64,000 bases of DNA from Cryptomeria japonica (GCF_030272615.1 NC_081414.1:826302896-826366895), one strand, 5' to 3'; shown: positions 1 through 11,890, counted from the first letter of the stretch. Notes: generated by a model not told the origin, from the sequence alone. Translations and numbers: made by a program.

Positions 1-2712
1 ACATGTGCTTGGGGAACCTTCTACTGGAATGTCATGCCATTTGGACTAAAAAATGCAGGAGCCACTTACCAAAGAGAAGTAACCACTATCTTCCATGATA
101 TGATGCACAAAAACATGGAAGATTATGTTGATGACACCCTAGTAAAAACTATGACGAGATCCAGACATATCCAAGAACTAGGTCTCATACTAGATAGAAT
201 GGAAAGATTCAAGCTTCGGCTAAATCCTAAAAAGTGTGCATTCGGAGTAACATCAGGAAAGTTTCTTGGTTACATAATTTCAAAGAAAGGAATTGAGGTT
301 GATCCTGAAAAGGTCCAAGCTATAATGGAAATTCCTCCACCCAAGAATATCAGTCAAATGAGAAGTTTACAAGGACGTCTCCAATCAATAAGGTGCTTTA
401 TATCTCATCTAGTAGATAAAGCTCAACCCTTCACAAAAGTATTAAGGAAAGGAGTCCAATACAACTGGGATAAAGATTGTGAACAACATCTAAAACAAAT
501 CAAAGATTATCTTTCTAATCCACCCATAATGATGCCACCAATTCAAGGTAAACCATTGATTCTATACATATCAACTACAAATACATCACTGGGGGTACTT
601 CTGGCACAACAACATGAAAATAAAAAGAAAGAGCTATATATTATATCAGTAGAACCTTGGTGTCCTATGAAATGAACTATACTATCATAGAAAAAGCTTG
701 TTTGGCATTAGTATTTGCATCACAAAAATTAAGACACTACATGTTAGCACACTTTATTAAGTTGGTGGCTAAGATTGACCTACTCAAATATCTTCTCGGC
801 AAAGTGACACTTACAGGAAGATTGGCTAAATGGGTCATGGTTCTTATGGAATTTGATATTGAATATGTAGAACGTAAAGCCATCAAAGGACAGATTATTG
901 CAGATCAACTTGATGATGCTCCACTTGAAGACAATCAACCTTTGCACATAGAATTTCTAGATGAATCAATCATGCACCTTACTCAATGATCATGGAAGAT
1001 GTTCTTTGATGGGTCTTTCACTCAACATGGTTCTGGTGTCAGAATACTTTTTATTACACAAAAATATTCAATCCCAAAATCTTACAAGATTCTCTTCCCT
1101 TGCAAAAACAATATTGCAGAATATGAAGCTTTGGTGAATGGGATCAAGATGGCCATTAAATAGAAGATTGTTGAATTACACATCTATGGAGATTCTCAAT
1201 TCATCATCAACCAAATAAATGATATATATTAGACTAGAGATGTGAAACTGATACCTTATAAGAGAATGATGGATGATCTCAACAAATACTTTACCTTTGT
1301 ATCATTTTAGTAGATCCCCAAATCAGCAAATAGAACAGCAGATGCAATGGTCACCTTGGCATCTATACCATAGCTACAAGAATCTAATTTTTGCTTTGAA
1401 TTCCTAGTGGAAGAGTTACATTATCTTACCTATTATTCTCCTGAGTCTCAGATGGTCAGTTCTATTATTGGACATGACTCATCTCGCTATAGCCACATTT
1501 ACTCTTACCCGTGTGACCAAGATATCCCTGCTAATCTTTCACGTAATGAGAAAAGGAACCTAATCCTAAATGCTTCATGGTACGTCATCATCACTAACGA
1601 CCTATTTAGGCAAGGTTTGGATAGTAATTTTCTTAGATGTCTAGAAACTGAAGAGTCCCAACGCGCATTATCTGAAATCCATGAAGGTATTTGTGGATCC
1701 CATTCAAATGGTCTAACATTAGCACAGAAACTACTAAGGGATGGCTACTATTGGCCAGACATGGAGAAATATGCTGGAAAATTTGCTAAAACTTGTGAGA
1801 AGTGTTAGCTACATGGGAACCTCATACATGCTCTAGCAAGGGATCTCATAACCTTTGTTACACATTGGCCCTTTTAACAATGGGCATTTGATCTCATTGG
1901 CCAAATATATCCTGCATCATCTAACAGACACAAGTTTATTATAACTGCCACTGAATACTTTACTAAGTGGGTAGAAGCAGTTCCGCTCATCAAAGCAATT
2001 GGTAAACAAGTATCTCTTTTCATCCTTAACCATATCATCTGCAGGTATGGTATACCTTCATCCATTATGACTGACAATGGAGGGCAATTCAAAATAAAAT
2101 AATAGTAGTAATCCATATACTACCCTCAAGGAAATGGATAATTTGAAGCATCTAACAAGAATATGTTGATTATCTTACACAGAATAGTAAATAAATCTGG
2201 AAAGGATTGACATCTACAACTCAATCTTGCACTATGGGCTTATAGAACAAGTATCAAAACACCTACTGGGGCTACACCTTTTTCTTTGGTGTATGGGTCC
2301 AAAGCAGTCTTACCTATTGAGGTGGAAACACCATCTTTAAGAGTTTATTTGCAAGGTCTTGTTACTGATGAAGAGTACAAAATATGTAGATTGCAATAAC
2401 TGGAGTTGTTGGATGAATGTCGGCAAGTGGCATTTGATCGTCTGAGAGCATATCAAAAGAGTATCTCTAGAGGTTATAACAAAAAGGTTCGACAGTGAGA
2501 ATTTCAAGTTGGTGACCTTGTTCTCAGAGAAAATCCTAAGAATCAATAGTTTTGAGACAACAAAGGGAAGTTTGAACCGAACTAGTTGGGCCCCTACATC
2601 ATTACTGCAGTCTTTGGCTCTAGTGCCTATCAACTATCAACATCGAAAGGAGAAAAACTCCATGAACCGATCAACATCATCCACTAAAGAAATTCTTCAC
2701 TTAGTATTCTCT
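1..2712 (+). pseudogene. Tat-type pol remnant: RT C-half, RNase H, second RNase H, integrase
   Basis: Starts inside reverse transcriptase (MPFGLKNA motif at 34; catalytic YVDD at 124-135 intact). A frame change near 650 leads into RNase H (TGRLAKWVMVLMEFDIEYVE, about 657-989). A second RNase H-like module follows (FFDGSFTQHGSG, YGDSQFIIN; about 1,000-1,370), then an integrase zinc finger (HEGICGSHSNG...CEKC, 1,680-1,808), the integrase core (ICRYGIPSSIMTDNGGQFK, about 2,040-2,098) and the C-terminal region with the GDLVLRENPKNQ motif near 2,513. It aligns closely with the pol of element B at 51,419-54,154. Many in-frame stops are visible (for example 1,806, 1,874 and 2,098 onward) and at least one frameshift, so it cannot make a polyprotein. 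Lineage assignment to Tat is firm from the double RNase H and from element B; the exact family is not known to me. Confidence 0.9.
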
Positions 2713-3511
2713 GCTCCAACAACCTATATAGCTAAAATGTCCTGAAGAAATCCTAAAAGTCATAAAAAAAGAGAAAAGAAAAAAATCTTTGCCAAGCAGG
2801 TGAAAACCTGGTAAACAAGCGCCTCTTGTACTAAAGTGCTCCATCTATCAACGCAACGTTGGCATTTCCCATTTTTTTTCCCACTTTCCTACATCCTAGC
2901 TTTCACTTGTACATATCTTGTAGTCACTTTTGTGACATCCTGGTTCTTTTGGAACCCTCATGGCTTGAAATTGATCAATGTCCTAGTCTTAAGGTAATCG
3001 ACTAAGAAATTTACATGTCCTAAGAAGTATCAACCAAGTCATCTTTCAATCAATGGTACCCGGTCATCCACTCTGAGTCAGTCACTTGTCTCATAACTAC
3101 TAAAGAGTTTTATCACTGAGTACACAAGCAAAACAAGACTACAGAAAACAACCACTAAACTGTTCAAGATATGCATGAAATTTTCTTTGTGTGTTGTCTT
3201 TTACATTGGCTTTCGCTTATTATTCCCTCTGAGTCACTCGAGGAAGTCTATCTTGACTAAGAGTAGCAAGGATTGGGATCATAATACTTTTCTTTTTTTT
3301 TGCTTGTAGGAATGAATTCGATGATCTAGAAACATTTAATTAGTTGGGTGTCTATGATAAGTGCCTTCACATCAAGGTGAAATCGCCACACATACCTAGA
3401 CTTTGCTTATTTGTATGCTACAGGGAGGTTGGAGTCATTTCTTTATCTGTTGAGGGATTTTCTTTAATGTGAAATCCAGATGCATGCATAATTTGTCCAG
3501 GGATATGTATG
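2713..3511 (+). other. Non-coding tract downstream of Tat A pol
   Basis: No supported ORF. It holds the conserved motif at 2,798-2,832, a T-rich stretch near 3,293-3,301 and general AT-rich sequence up to the Copia-1 LTR. This corresponds in position to 54,155-55,127 of element B. Confidence 0.5.
2798..2832 (+). other. Conserved motif after pol, shared with Tat B
   Basis: GGTGAAAACCTGG, a few bases, then GCGCCTCTTGT. The counterpart at 54,246-54,275 reads GGTGAAAACCTAG then GGCGCTACTTGT. Both lie about 100 bases after the pol stop in otherwise diverged non-coding DNA. I recall similar GGTGAAAACC...GGCGC strings after pol in other plant Tat elements, but no role is known to me. Confidence 0.4.
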
Positions 3512-3963
3512 TGTTGGTGTAAATAAATATTCATTTTGGATATTATTACACTTTACTTAAGTTAACTTAGGATAATGCATCTCTTCGTAGTTTGGATTTG
3601 AGACACTTAGGGAAGTGTGGACATAGGGATAGAGCTTGTAGGAGAAATTCCACCTTTTGTGGTCTTATTTTGCTGTTACACTCCACATTCAGTGGGTCAT
3701 CCACCTCTTGTAGAATATTATATTATTTCTCCTACCTACCCCTAGTATTTCTTACCTACCCTTATTTCTCATTGAGCCACATGTCATAATTGTGTGCTTG
3801 TACATCCATATGGCCTTGCCTATATAAGCAGACCTATATTCATTGTATTGGTTAATCCAGTTGATCATTTGCATATTGATGAGAATATAGTTTTGTTCTT
3901 GTCATTCTATTGTCTCTCTTTTTATGATTTTCATTGTGCCCTTGATCTTGGCAAAATCCTACA
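3512..3963 (+). repeat. Copia-1 5' LTR (452 bp)
   Basis: Begins TGTTGGTGTAAATAAATATT and ends CCTACA immediately before TGGTATCAGAG, the usual Copia primer-binding string. TG...CA ends, a TATA box inside, and a length typical for Copia LTRs. No second copy occurs in the window, so the left limit rests on the TGTTGG start alone. Confidence 0.7.
3821..3828 (+). promoter_or_regulatory. Putative TATA box of the Copia-1 LTR
   Basis: TATATAAG, 136 bases before the LTR 3' end, a normal position for the U3/R promoter of a plant Copia LTR. Prediction only. Confidence 0.45.
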
Positions 3964-3974
3964 TGGTATCAGAG
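3964..3974 (+). other. Primer-binding site of Copia-1 (first of two)
   Basis: TGGTATCAGAG, the Copia primer-site string complementary to the initiator Met tRNA 3' region, directly after the LTR. The twelfth base is T where the usual string has C. A second, perfect copy lies at 4,160-4,171. Confidence 0.65.
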
Positions 3975-4080
3975 TCAGGTCCAGGCTAGGAGCCCCATGC
4001 ACATGAGAGGTGTGGCTTGAGGGGGTGTGTTGGTGTTGGAAATAAGCCACACCCCGACCAATGATGGAATGGTCCAAGAG

Positions 4081-4151
4081 GGGCCAGTAGCTCAGTGGTA
4101 GAGCACTCCAGTAGCGTTGGAAGGTCCTAGGTTCAAGTCCTAGCTGGCCCA
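4081..4151 (+). tRNA. tRNA-like cloverleaf between two Copia primer sites (retroelement-borne)
   Basis: Acceptor stem GGGCCAG/CTGGCCC pairs perfectly (4,081-4,087 with 4,144-4,150). The D stem GCTC/GAGC is perfect with loop AGTGGTA. The anticodon stem CTCCA/TGGAA has one mismatch, with loop GTAGCGT (anticodon AGC, Ala-like). The T stem CTAGG/CCTAG is perfect with loop TTCAAGT. TAGCTCAGTGG resembles the Pol III A box and GGTTCAAGTCC the B box. A TTTT run follows at about 4,197. It sits in an LTR-like context: a G-rich tract at 4,016-4,024, TGTTGG at 4,028, then TCTCA and a perfect primer site at 4,160. I read it as a tRNA-related piece of a short LTR or SINE-like unit, not a host tRNA gene. 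Whether it is transcribed is unknown. Confidence 0.5.
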
Positions 4152-4159
4152 TGTCTCAA

Positions 4160-4171
4160 TATGGTATCAGA
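4160..4171 (+). other. Second, perfect Copia primer-binding site
   Basis: TGGTATCAGAGC, a full match to the common Copia primer string, 196 bases after the first one and 8 bases after the tRNA-like unit. Confidence 0.6.
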
Positions 4172-5735
4172 GCCTATAGTGCTCCATTGATTAGTCTTTT
4201 GGAGACATTTTGGAGGCTTCAATTTTTGGATTTGGTGATCTTCATTTTTTGGGGGCGTCGTATAGCGATTTGGACATCACGGTTGAATCCGGAAGGCCAT
4301 TTCCATGAATTTCGACTATAAAGTCGACCCATTTTGGTGAGAAAGTTTTTTTTGCCCATTTTGGCTATTATTGTACGGATTTCGATTTTTTTTTTTAAAA
4401 TCAATTTTTGAAAAAAAAAAAAAAAATCGAAAAAAAAATATATATATATTTCGAAAAAAAAAAATTTCGAATAAATTTAATTCAAACAAAAAAGAAAAAA
4501 TAAAAAAAAAATCTTTTTTTGGGGGGGGGTCCACAGACCCCCACCCCATGCTATCCGTACCTGCGTGTGTTGCAGGCTCTACAAGTTTCGTCGACCGCTG
4601 CATCCACCGCTGCCGACCGTCGTACTTTGTCAGCTTTTTGCAGGGCCCACAACTCGCCAACGTGTCAGCCCGTACCTCCATCGGTCGCTGGCTCTGTTCC
4701 GACAACTGTAGACCGGCCCCTCTACTGGCTACTGCTCCCTTTCTAACAACACCCAGCGACCCTCCAGACTGACACCGCTGCTGCCTCCGACAGTCCTGCA
4801 GTCTACCCCCACTGCTTTCCGGCCCGCCGGTCACTCCTCCGCCCGTCACCTTCACCTCTGGCGACTGCTACACCTCCCGGTAGCACTTACCCTCCCACCA
4901 ATAGTTATTTAAACTGACGGACCCGTGCCTACCACATGGCAGGCGGCCACTAGCCCATGGTCAACATCCATACGCCAGTTCATCGCCCAATGATACAGTG
5001 CCAAATCAGCATGTCCGTACGGTACGGATGCCACGTAGGGGGAGATGAAGTGTTTGTGATGGCTAGAAGGGCATCAAATTTAAGCCCATCATTTTCTGAC
5101 GTCAATGCCACATCAACATATTTTTGAAATTTTTTGACCCCCTCTTCATTGAGCTTTTTAGTTTTGCAGTTCAACTTTGAAAGGCCATATCTTGCTCATT
5201 TTTGCTCCTTTTTTGGTGCAATTTTTTTTGAAATGGGCTAAAATTTTGTGCTCTTCGTAGTGGTGTGGTTATTTTCTGATTTTGGTGCACAAGTATTTCA
5301 GAATTTTTGGATTCTCTCAGCTGTACCTATCCAATTCCCAATTCTACAACTTCAAAGGCCTCATTTGAGCTCATACGACCTCCTTTTCAGGTGCCATTTT
5401 TTTTGAAAGTGCATGTTTTTTCATCTAATTTCATAATCTATGATTATATTTTAGATATTTTGAGTGGAAGTTTTACTTTCAGATATTGGTCTTATTTGGC
5501 CTATTAGGTTCTTGTAAAGTGCTTGGATCTTAGTTTAGATCTCTTGCATTATTAGTTTGAGTCTCTTTTAACCTTATTCAGGCAGTTATAAAATTGTAAT
5601 CAGAAGCCCACTTTGCCATTTTTTGCAAGTGGCCCATTGTATATGCACTAAGTATAAAGTGTCAAATCATCACTTTTGGGGGGGTTCTTTGATTGAGTAA
5701 ATTTGGGGGGGTGTCTTGTGTGATTATGCCTCTCT
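4172..5735 (+). other. Long Copia-1 leader, no gene
   Basis: About 1.56 kb between the second primer site and gag. It includes A- and T-runs at about 4,386-4,515, a G-run facing C-runs at 4,520-4,546 that could fold, a C-rich non-coding tract at about 4,545-4,990 and T-rich leader sequence to 5,735. Open frames here run through homopolymers or low-complexity sequence and show no family motif. Confidence 0.6.
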
Positions 5736-7015
5736 TTGTGCTCTTTCATTTTTGTTGCAATGAGTCCTCATAAATTTCCACCTTTAACTCCACATAATTA
5801 TGCATCATGGAAAATTAAACTATGGAGTAAATTAATGGAAAAGGGTCTCACACATTACATAGATGGAACAATAGCAGCACCACCTGATCCTAAGGCTAAT
5901 CCTAATGCTCAATTAGAATGGCTCACTAGGAATTGCATGGCTCTTGGAACTTTGTGCAAGTATGTATTAGATGACCTCATCTTTTATATTGAAAAGTGTA
6001 CTACAATCAAAAATGCTTGGGATATGTTTCAGAAATTGTATGGTCAAGTTGATGAAATCAGAGGTTATAAGATTGACAATGAGCTCACCAACTTGGATCC
6101 CAAGAGTTTTGATACAATCCAACATTATGTCACTAAAGCAAATGAGCTAAGAGCAAAGCTTAAGGATTGTGGAATTGACAAAAAGGATGCTCAGTTGATA
6201 TTCAACTTGTTGGACAAGCTTGCACCAGAATATGCAGCATTTGTGTCTAGCTTCCAAACTCATTGTTTGACAGTGGGGAGTTCCTATGTTATGCCTTCCT
6301 TTGATGCTTTCACAAAACTGTTGATATTGGAACAATCTAAGTTGTTGAACATGGGACTTCTCAAGTCTTCAAAGTCCAAGGCTTTGGTGGCTAATCAAGG
6401 GAAGCAAGGAAGTCAAGGCAAAGAATCCAAGAAGAAGAAGAAGCAATCCAAGTCTAAGCCATAATAGGAAAAAGGACAATCATCCTCTCCATCACAAGGC
6501 TATTTTTCATCCTCTTCCAAGAAGGGGACACCACCTAAGAAGGATAAACCAACTTGTGCATATTGCAAGAAGTATGGTCATGATGAACATCGATGCCACA
6601 CAAAACAAGTTGATGAGTTAACTAATCTTCTTAAGAAAAACAACATCAACTTGCCATCCACCTAAACAAAGAAGGATTCATCTCCTTCCTCTTCCTCACA
6701 TTCTAAGGGAAAAGGGCAAGCATTTGTGGCTACAACAAGTTCTTCACAGCATTGGATACTTGACTCGGGTGCTTCATATCACATGGGTTCTACAAAGGAG
6801 CAATTTTCTTCATTGGAGCCATCTAAGGTACCTCACATTTACATAGGTGATGATACACAAGTAGAGGTTGAAGGGAAAGGTTCAATTGACATGGATGATG
6901 GAACATTTGAGAATGTTCTCTATGTTCCTAACTTGTCTACCAACCTTCTCACTATCTACCAAATCACTCACTATGGAAATGGAAAAAGGTTGAGTTTACA
7001 CCAGATTCAGTTGTG
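5736..7015 (+). pseudogene. Copia-1 gag and protease
   Basis: The gag domain starts with the PHKFPPLTPHNYASWKIKLW type of N-terminus and runs to a Lys-rich end at 6,462, followed by TAA TAG. In the same frame come an intact CCHC knuckle (CAYCKKYGHDEHRC, 6,557-6,598) and the aspartic protease core (LDSGASYHM, from 6,756). In-frame stops at 6,462 and 6,663, then a one-base frame change near 6,985 in an A-run, after which pol continues in another frame. Apart from these lesions the domains are well kept, so this is a moderately old copy. The start ATG at 5,736 or the internal ATG at 5,760 (MSPHKF) are both possible; the second fits the family better. Confidence 0.85.
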
Positions 7016-8130
7016 GTAAAGGAACTTGATGATGATGCCTTGGTAGCAGTGGGCCAAGTCAATAACAACTCAAGGCTTTATTCATTCTCCCACTTTGTGC
7101 CAAGTTCACCTTCTAGGGCCTTGCTTACTCATTCAAATTCAGAAAGTAAGCTATGGCATGAGCGGTTTGGTCACCTCAACTACCACTATCTTCAGCAGCT
7201 CAGCACTAAAGACATGGTCACAGGTCTACCTCGAATCAATTTTTTCGAGGGTATATGTTCAGGTTGTTCCATGGGCAAGCATCCTAAGGAGAAGTTTGAT
7301 AAGGGGAAAGCTTGGAGAGCTTTGGAGGCTCTTCAACTTGTTCACAGGGATGTAGCAGGTCCATTTCCAGCACCTTCATTTAGCAAGGCTTGCTATGTGC
7401 TCACCATCATTGATGACTACTCCCGCTTCACTTGGGTCTATTTTCTTATTCATAAGAGTGAAGTATTTGACAGATTTTAGGACTTCAAGACTCGTGTGGA
7501 GAAGCAATCTGGGAAAGTGGTGAAGATTCTTTGCACCGATAATGGAAGGGAATATGTGAACAAAAGACTTGAGGATTTTTGTACATTTGAGGGGATTGAT
7601 CTTCAACATTCTGTCGCATACACTCCACAACAAAATAGAGTTGCAGAGCACAAGAAATGAACTCTCAAAGAAATGGCTAGTTGTATGATACATGCACATT
7701 CTCTTGATCCCGCTTTTTGGGCAGAGGCTATCAGTTGTGCCACACACATCCAGAATCGGGTTCCTCACAAAGCTTTGCAAGGTATTACTCCTTTTGAGGC
7801 TTGGGCTGGTAGGAAACCGATTGTGAGACATTTCAGAGTCTTTGGGTGTCCAGCATGGGCTCGCATACCTCCACAAAAATGCAAGGCATTGGAACCACAG
7901 AGTCGACCTTGCATATTTGTTGGATATCCTGAGGGTGTTAAGGCATATAGATTGATGGATCATGAGACACATGAGGTGTTCATTGAGAGGAGTGTTCACT
8001 TTGAGGAAAGCTCTCCTAGCTTAGCCTCTCTACCTCCTCCACCTTCCTCCATTGTGGATAGTGACGCTAGTGATTCCGATGATGAGACTCCTTCAACTCC
8101 GACTCGCAGGGTTACACCTCCATAGGGTCC
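7016..8130 (+). pseudogene. Copia-1 integrase
   Basis: A gag-pre-integrase zinc-binding region (LWHERFGHLNYHYL ... CSGCSMGKH, 7,152-7,285) is followed by the catalytic core. D is seen in VHRDVAGPF, the second D in CTDNGREY, and E in NRVAEHKK. Then comes the usual Copia C-terminal segment (KALEPQSRPCIFVGY) and an acidic-Ser linker. Stops at 7,478 (TAG), 7,658 (TGA) and 8,123 (TAG) each sit where CAG or CGA would keep the family consensus. Confidence 0.88.
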
Positions 8131-9451
8131 ACTTGCAGTTGAGGAGACTTGTTCTCCACCTCCACCTAGACCTCATTGGGCTCGACAGACACTTGAGTCT
8201 GTAGGTTCTCTTGTTGGGGATCCTTTAGATACATGGAGAACTCAATCACAATGTTAGGATCTTCCACATGCATTCATTGCTACTGCTTCTGATCCACAAA
8301 CATTTCGGGAAGCATCAGGGTTTCCTGAGTGGGACCAAGCTATGGAGGAAGAGTATAGTTCCTTGATGAGGAACAACACATGGGATTTAGTCCATCTCCC
8401 TAAAGGGAGAAAGATGGTTTGATGTAAGTGGATCTATTGGACCAAGTTTGCAGTAGATGGTAGTGTGGATAAGTATAAGGCTCGACTTGTTGTGAAAGGT
8501 TTCTCTCAAGTTGTAAGTGTTGACTATACTGAGACCTTTGCACCCGTATCCAAGATGAACTCCATTCGCTTGACACTTGCTATTGCTGCAGCTCATGGTT
8601 GGGTTGTACATCAGATGGATGTGAAGAGTGCTTTTCTTCATGGTGATCTTGATGAGGAGATTTATATGGAGCAGCCACAGGGTTTCATCCAGGATACTTC
8701 TTTGGTTTGTAGACTAAGGAAATCTCTCTATGGCCTTAAGCAGGCCCCCAGGGCTTGGTACACCAAGATGGATTCCTTTCTTCTCTCCGCAGGGTTCACC
8801 AAGTGTCATTCTGATCTGAATGTCTACATTTTGTGATAGGATGACTCTCACTTGATACTTGTGCTCTATGTTGATGACTTGATCATTACAAGGAGTACTA
8901 CATCCATCATTAGCAGGGTCAAATCTGCTTTGCATGATAGATTTGCTATGACTAACTTGAGTCTTTTGCACTACTTTTTTGGGATAGAGATTTCACAGTC
9001 ACCTTCTAGGATTACACTATCGCAGCCTAAGTATGCTCTTAATCTACTTGAACGCTTTCATATGGCTGATTGTAAGCCTTCCCTGACTCCCTTTCTTTCA
9101 GGAGTCAAGCTTGAGGCTCAGTGTTCTTCTCCACCAGTTGATGCCACTTTGTATCGTTAGCTTGTGGGTAGTCTCATCTACTTGACCCATACACACCCTA
9201 ATATTTCATTTGCAATTGGCATGGTTTCCCGCTTCATGCAGGAACCACATGAGCTTCATTGGAAAGCCGCCAAACACATCCTTCATTACATCCAGGGTAC
9301 ACATCACTATGGGATTCACTATGTAGCAGGCACAAGACTTTGCTTGGTTGGTTACACAGACTCCAATTGGGCTAGCGATCTTGATGACTGTAAGTCTACT
9401 TCCGGTTTCATTGCTGACAAGATAGTTAATATTGCATATGCAGAGAAATGA
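8131..9451 (+). pseudogene. Copia-1 reverse transcriptase and truncated RNase H
   Basis: RT shows DKYKARLVVKGFSQ, HQMDVKSAFLHGDL, YGLKQAPRAWY and the catalytic YVDD at 8,877-8,888. RNase H begins (GSLIYLTHTHPNISFAIGMV, DSNWASDLDDCKSTSGF) but ends abruptly after about 9,415; the remaining RNase H motifs and the polypurine tract are absent. Stops near 8,251, 8,420, 8,834 and 9,158. The last is TAG where a Gln before LVGSLIYL is usual. The frame is the same as the integrase. Confidence 0.88.
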
Positions 9452-10099
9452 GCTTTATTCTCCATTTTGTTTTTGTAAAATGCTCAGTGATGAAGATTAA
9501 GCACTCCAAATCTAGTGACTAGGTTTAGGTTGCATTCATTCTAAAATTTTATGCATTTTGAGTGATTTCGACATAATAACAATGATCTCTTTATCTTCTG
9601 AATGAGAGTTTGAAGCATCATCATTTCTTAGCTAAATGGTCTATTTTTCATCATCATTTCTCTGATCGAGTACTTGTGTATTGAGATGTTAGCTGCATAC
9701 ATAAGTATCTTATATAAATCCATACATTTCATTATTATTTATTTGCATTCATATTATTGAATGAAGAAAAAAAAACATTTGTATCACTCATTACTCATTT
9801 TCATCATTTATTTACATATGAAAAAGAAACAAAAAAATAAACATCCATATCCATTTGCATTCATTCATCTATATTGAAAAGATATGCATACATATAGAAT
9901 AAAGCATATAGAAAGACATCTCATAATCAATCAACATAAGTACAATGAAATCAAATCAAGATCTTGTATACATTATCATAAAAGTCACAGAGTACAAATG
10001 ATATCAACTATCATATACAATGTCTCATCGGAGAAAGAATCGAATAAGGATACAAAAATGGGGTACATATAACAAAACCTAGGAGATATAACACAACTA
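9452..10099 (+). other. AT-rich non-coding tract, presumed resumption of Tat A
   Basis: No supported ORF. AT-rich with ATTCATT/CATCATT words. It precedes an antisense PMD pseudogene, as 54,155-55,615 does in element B, so I take it as Tat A spacer. Confidence 0.4.
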
Positions 10100-11890
10100 T
10101 CTCTCTAGCTATCTCTCATCACCAGGTGGAGGAGTTGGTGTCAGCTGACCGACATCCTATCTAGGTGCCCTAGCTCCCTCAGATCAAGCCATATACTGTG
10201 AATATGGAACAACCTATTGTGCCACTGGGACTGATACACTATATGTGGCAACATAATAGGCTGTCTGACATGTCTGATGCAAAACCTCTCACTGGAGAGT
10301 ATCTTGCTCTACTCTAACCTCAACACATTGTCAAAATGCTCTACTAGGACCTCAGCAAGTTGTCGGTCCCACTCTGCAAGTTGTGTTTGCGCCACTATCA
10401 ACTGTGACTACAAACCTACCAATCTAGCCCTCAGAGACCATGCTGCATCAGTTGCACCCTGCTCTCTCACAAGCTCTCTGCCTCCTTGCTCATCTCTTCA
10501 TTGTCTCACCTACCTAGGAGCCACTCTATCCTCCTCCCCTCCACCCTTTGTCGCCCTAGCACTACTAGCCTTAACCCCAATATCCCCTAGAGACCCACCC
10601 TCCCCTCTCTGCCGCTATCTCACTCCTGCTGGTAACCTACTGCTACTAGTCGTAGGATCAACTCCTGCTCACCTAGGTTCTTGTGCCTATGCAGGCGACT
10701 CATCCTTGACCTCCTCTATGCAAGGCGCATGCTCTGCAAGATCTGTGAATCTAGGAAATGGATGTCTTGGAACCACTCCCTATATTGGGGCAATACCCCC
10801 GCATCTGCAACATCCTCCAAATAATCCCATTGCTGTCACTATACACTAACAATCTCCTACATGCTCAACACGTAGGATAACCTCAAAGCCCATCCGCATC
10901 TCTCCTCATCTCCATATCAAGCATAGGATGTAAATTCTTAAGATATACCCTGTGCTCTGCCATACTACCTCATAACCCTAGAAACTATAAACTGCTCAAT
11001 GAACACTGACCTGCCAATAAGAGGATGAGTCATAAACATATCCTTCCTCTATTCTCTCCAGTCATCCCATAGCTCTAGACCCCTATACAGTCTCCATAAT
11101 ACCATGATCAAATCATTGAGTTATCTCCAATAATTTGTCCTGCCCATATAGGGTTGAGTGACATAACCTGAATAGCAATATACAATAAGCTGGTGAGGCT
11201 CTCTAGCATCATCTATTATCGGCCTACATACTGGGATGTGCTCCCATGCCCATATTTGTAAAACTAAGACTCTTTTTGCCATGCTCTTCCCATCCCTATA
11301 TGCAACCTCGTGCATCTCATGATACATATGGGCTAACAAACAAGACCCCCACCCTAATCTCTTAGGATGAGTCAATAGTCTCTTAAGCATCCTAGCCCAG
11401 CCACACAGAAAACCCTATTGTCCCCAGTCTGACATAACAAAACACCCAATGATACATTCTAACATGCATTCCAGTAGGAACTGCTCACTATACCTAGTCA
11501 TCAGAACATCCCATGTGATGGCCCACTCAAGGATCGTCTCATCATGGAATATCCATCTCAAAGCTAAGATACGCGACCACTAAGCATAATCATAACTGAC
11601 CTTATCACTAGTGAATGAAATCCTAAAAATCCGGTAGACATCCTCAGGCATGATAGTCATCTCTACTACAGGTAAATGGAAGGTATTATGCTCTGAATGA
11701 AACAACTCTGCTAATGCGGTCAACATCCCGTGATTTACACAAATATCCGGCATCTAAAGAAGGTGTCCAAAACCTCACAAATCAATATGTGCCATATCTG
11801 CATCTAATAAACCACAAACTAATCCCATTGTAGGCAGATACACACATCGAAACAAGATATCTGGCAACCGAATCTGCAAAATCAACCATA
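10100..11890 (-). pseudogene. Antisense plant-mobile-domain (PMD) ORF of Tat A
   Basis: Read on the minus strand from about 11,890, the PMD signature appears: a Leu-rich N-terminus, NTFHLPVVEMTIMPEDVYRI (about 11,640-11,700), then a long segment, then HPKRLGWGSCLLAHMY and LQIWAWEHIPVCRP (11,210-11,372). A low-complexity linker rich in Arg, Gly and Ser follows, then a heptad-like tail (LVGLQSQLIVAQTQL-type, about 10,380-10,450, with an in-frame TAG inside). Numerous stops. PMD proteins (MAIN/MAIL type) exist as host genes and as passengers of plant transposons. Extra ORFs downstream of pol, including antisense ones, are known in Tat elements. The matching copy in element B (55,616-57,100) has the same position, strand and order, so this is an element-borne ORF. 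Molecular role unknown. Confidence 0.78.

Larger units (their letters stand above)
3512..9450 (+). mobile_element. Copia-1: Ty1/copia element, 5' LTR present, 3' end lost
   Basis: A 5' LTR (3,512-3,963) is followed directly by a Copia-type primer site, a long leader, gag, protease, integrase, RT and the start of RNase H in the Ty1/copia order (integrase before RT). RNase H stops being recognisable about 9,415, just after the CKSTSGF motif, and no 3' LTR follows. The element is therefore 3'-truncated and the target duplication cannot be checked. It lies inside Tat element A in the same orientation. gag and protease share one frame, pol another, with a single shift near 6,985. Confidence 0.88.

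Noticed and set aside
4081-4151. Host tRNA-Ala gene
   Set aside because: The cloverleaf is good but has an anticodon-stem mismatch, does not look like the usual plant tRNA-Ala, and sits between two Copia primer sites in an LTR-like frame. A retroelement-borne tRNA-related unit is more likely.
4316-4855. Overlapping ORFs on both strands in the Copia-1 leader
   Set aside because: They run through A/T homopolymers and C-rich leader sequence; no motif or codon signal.
7376-7999. 207-codon minus-strand ORF
   Set aside because: Exact antisense of Copia-1 integrase, which has all catalytic motifs on the + strand.
10277-10849. 190-codon + strand ORF
   Set aside because: Low-complexity Ser/Leu/Pro shadow of the antisense PMD pseudogene, whose own strand carries recognisable motifs.
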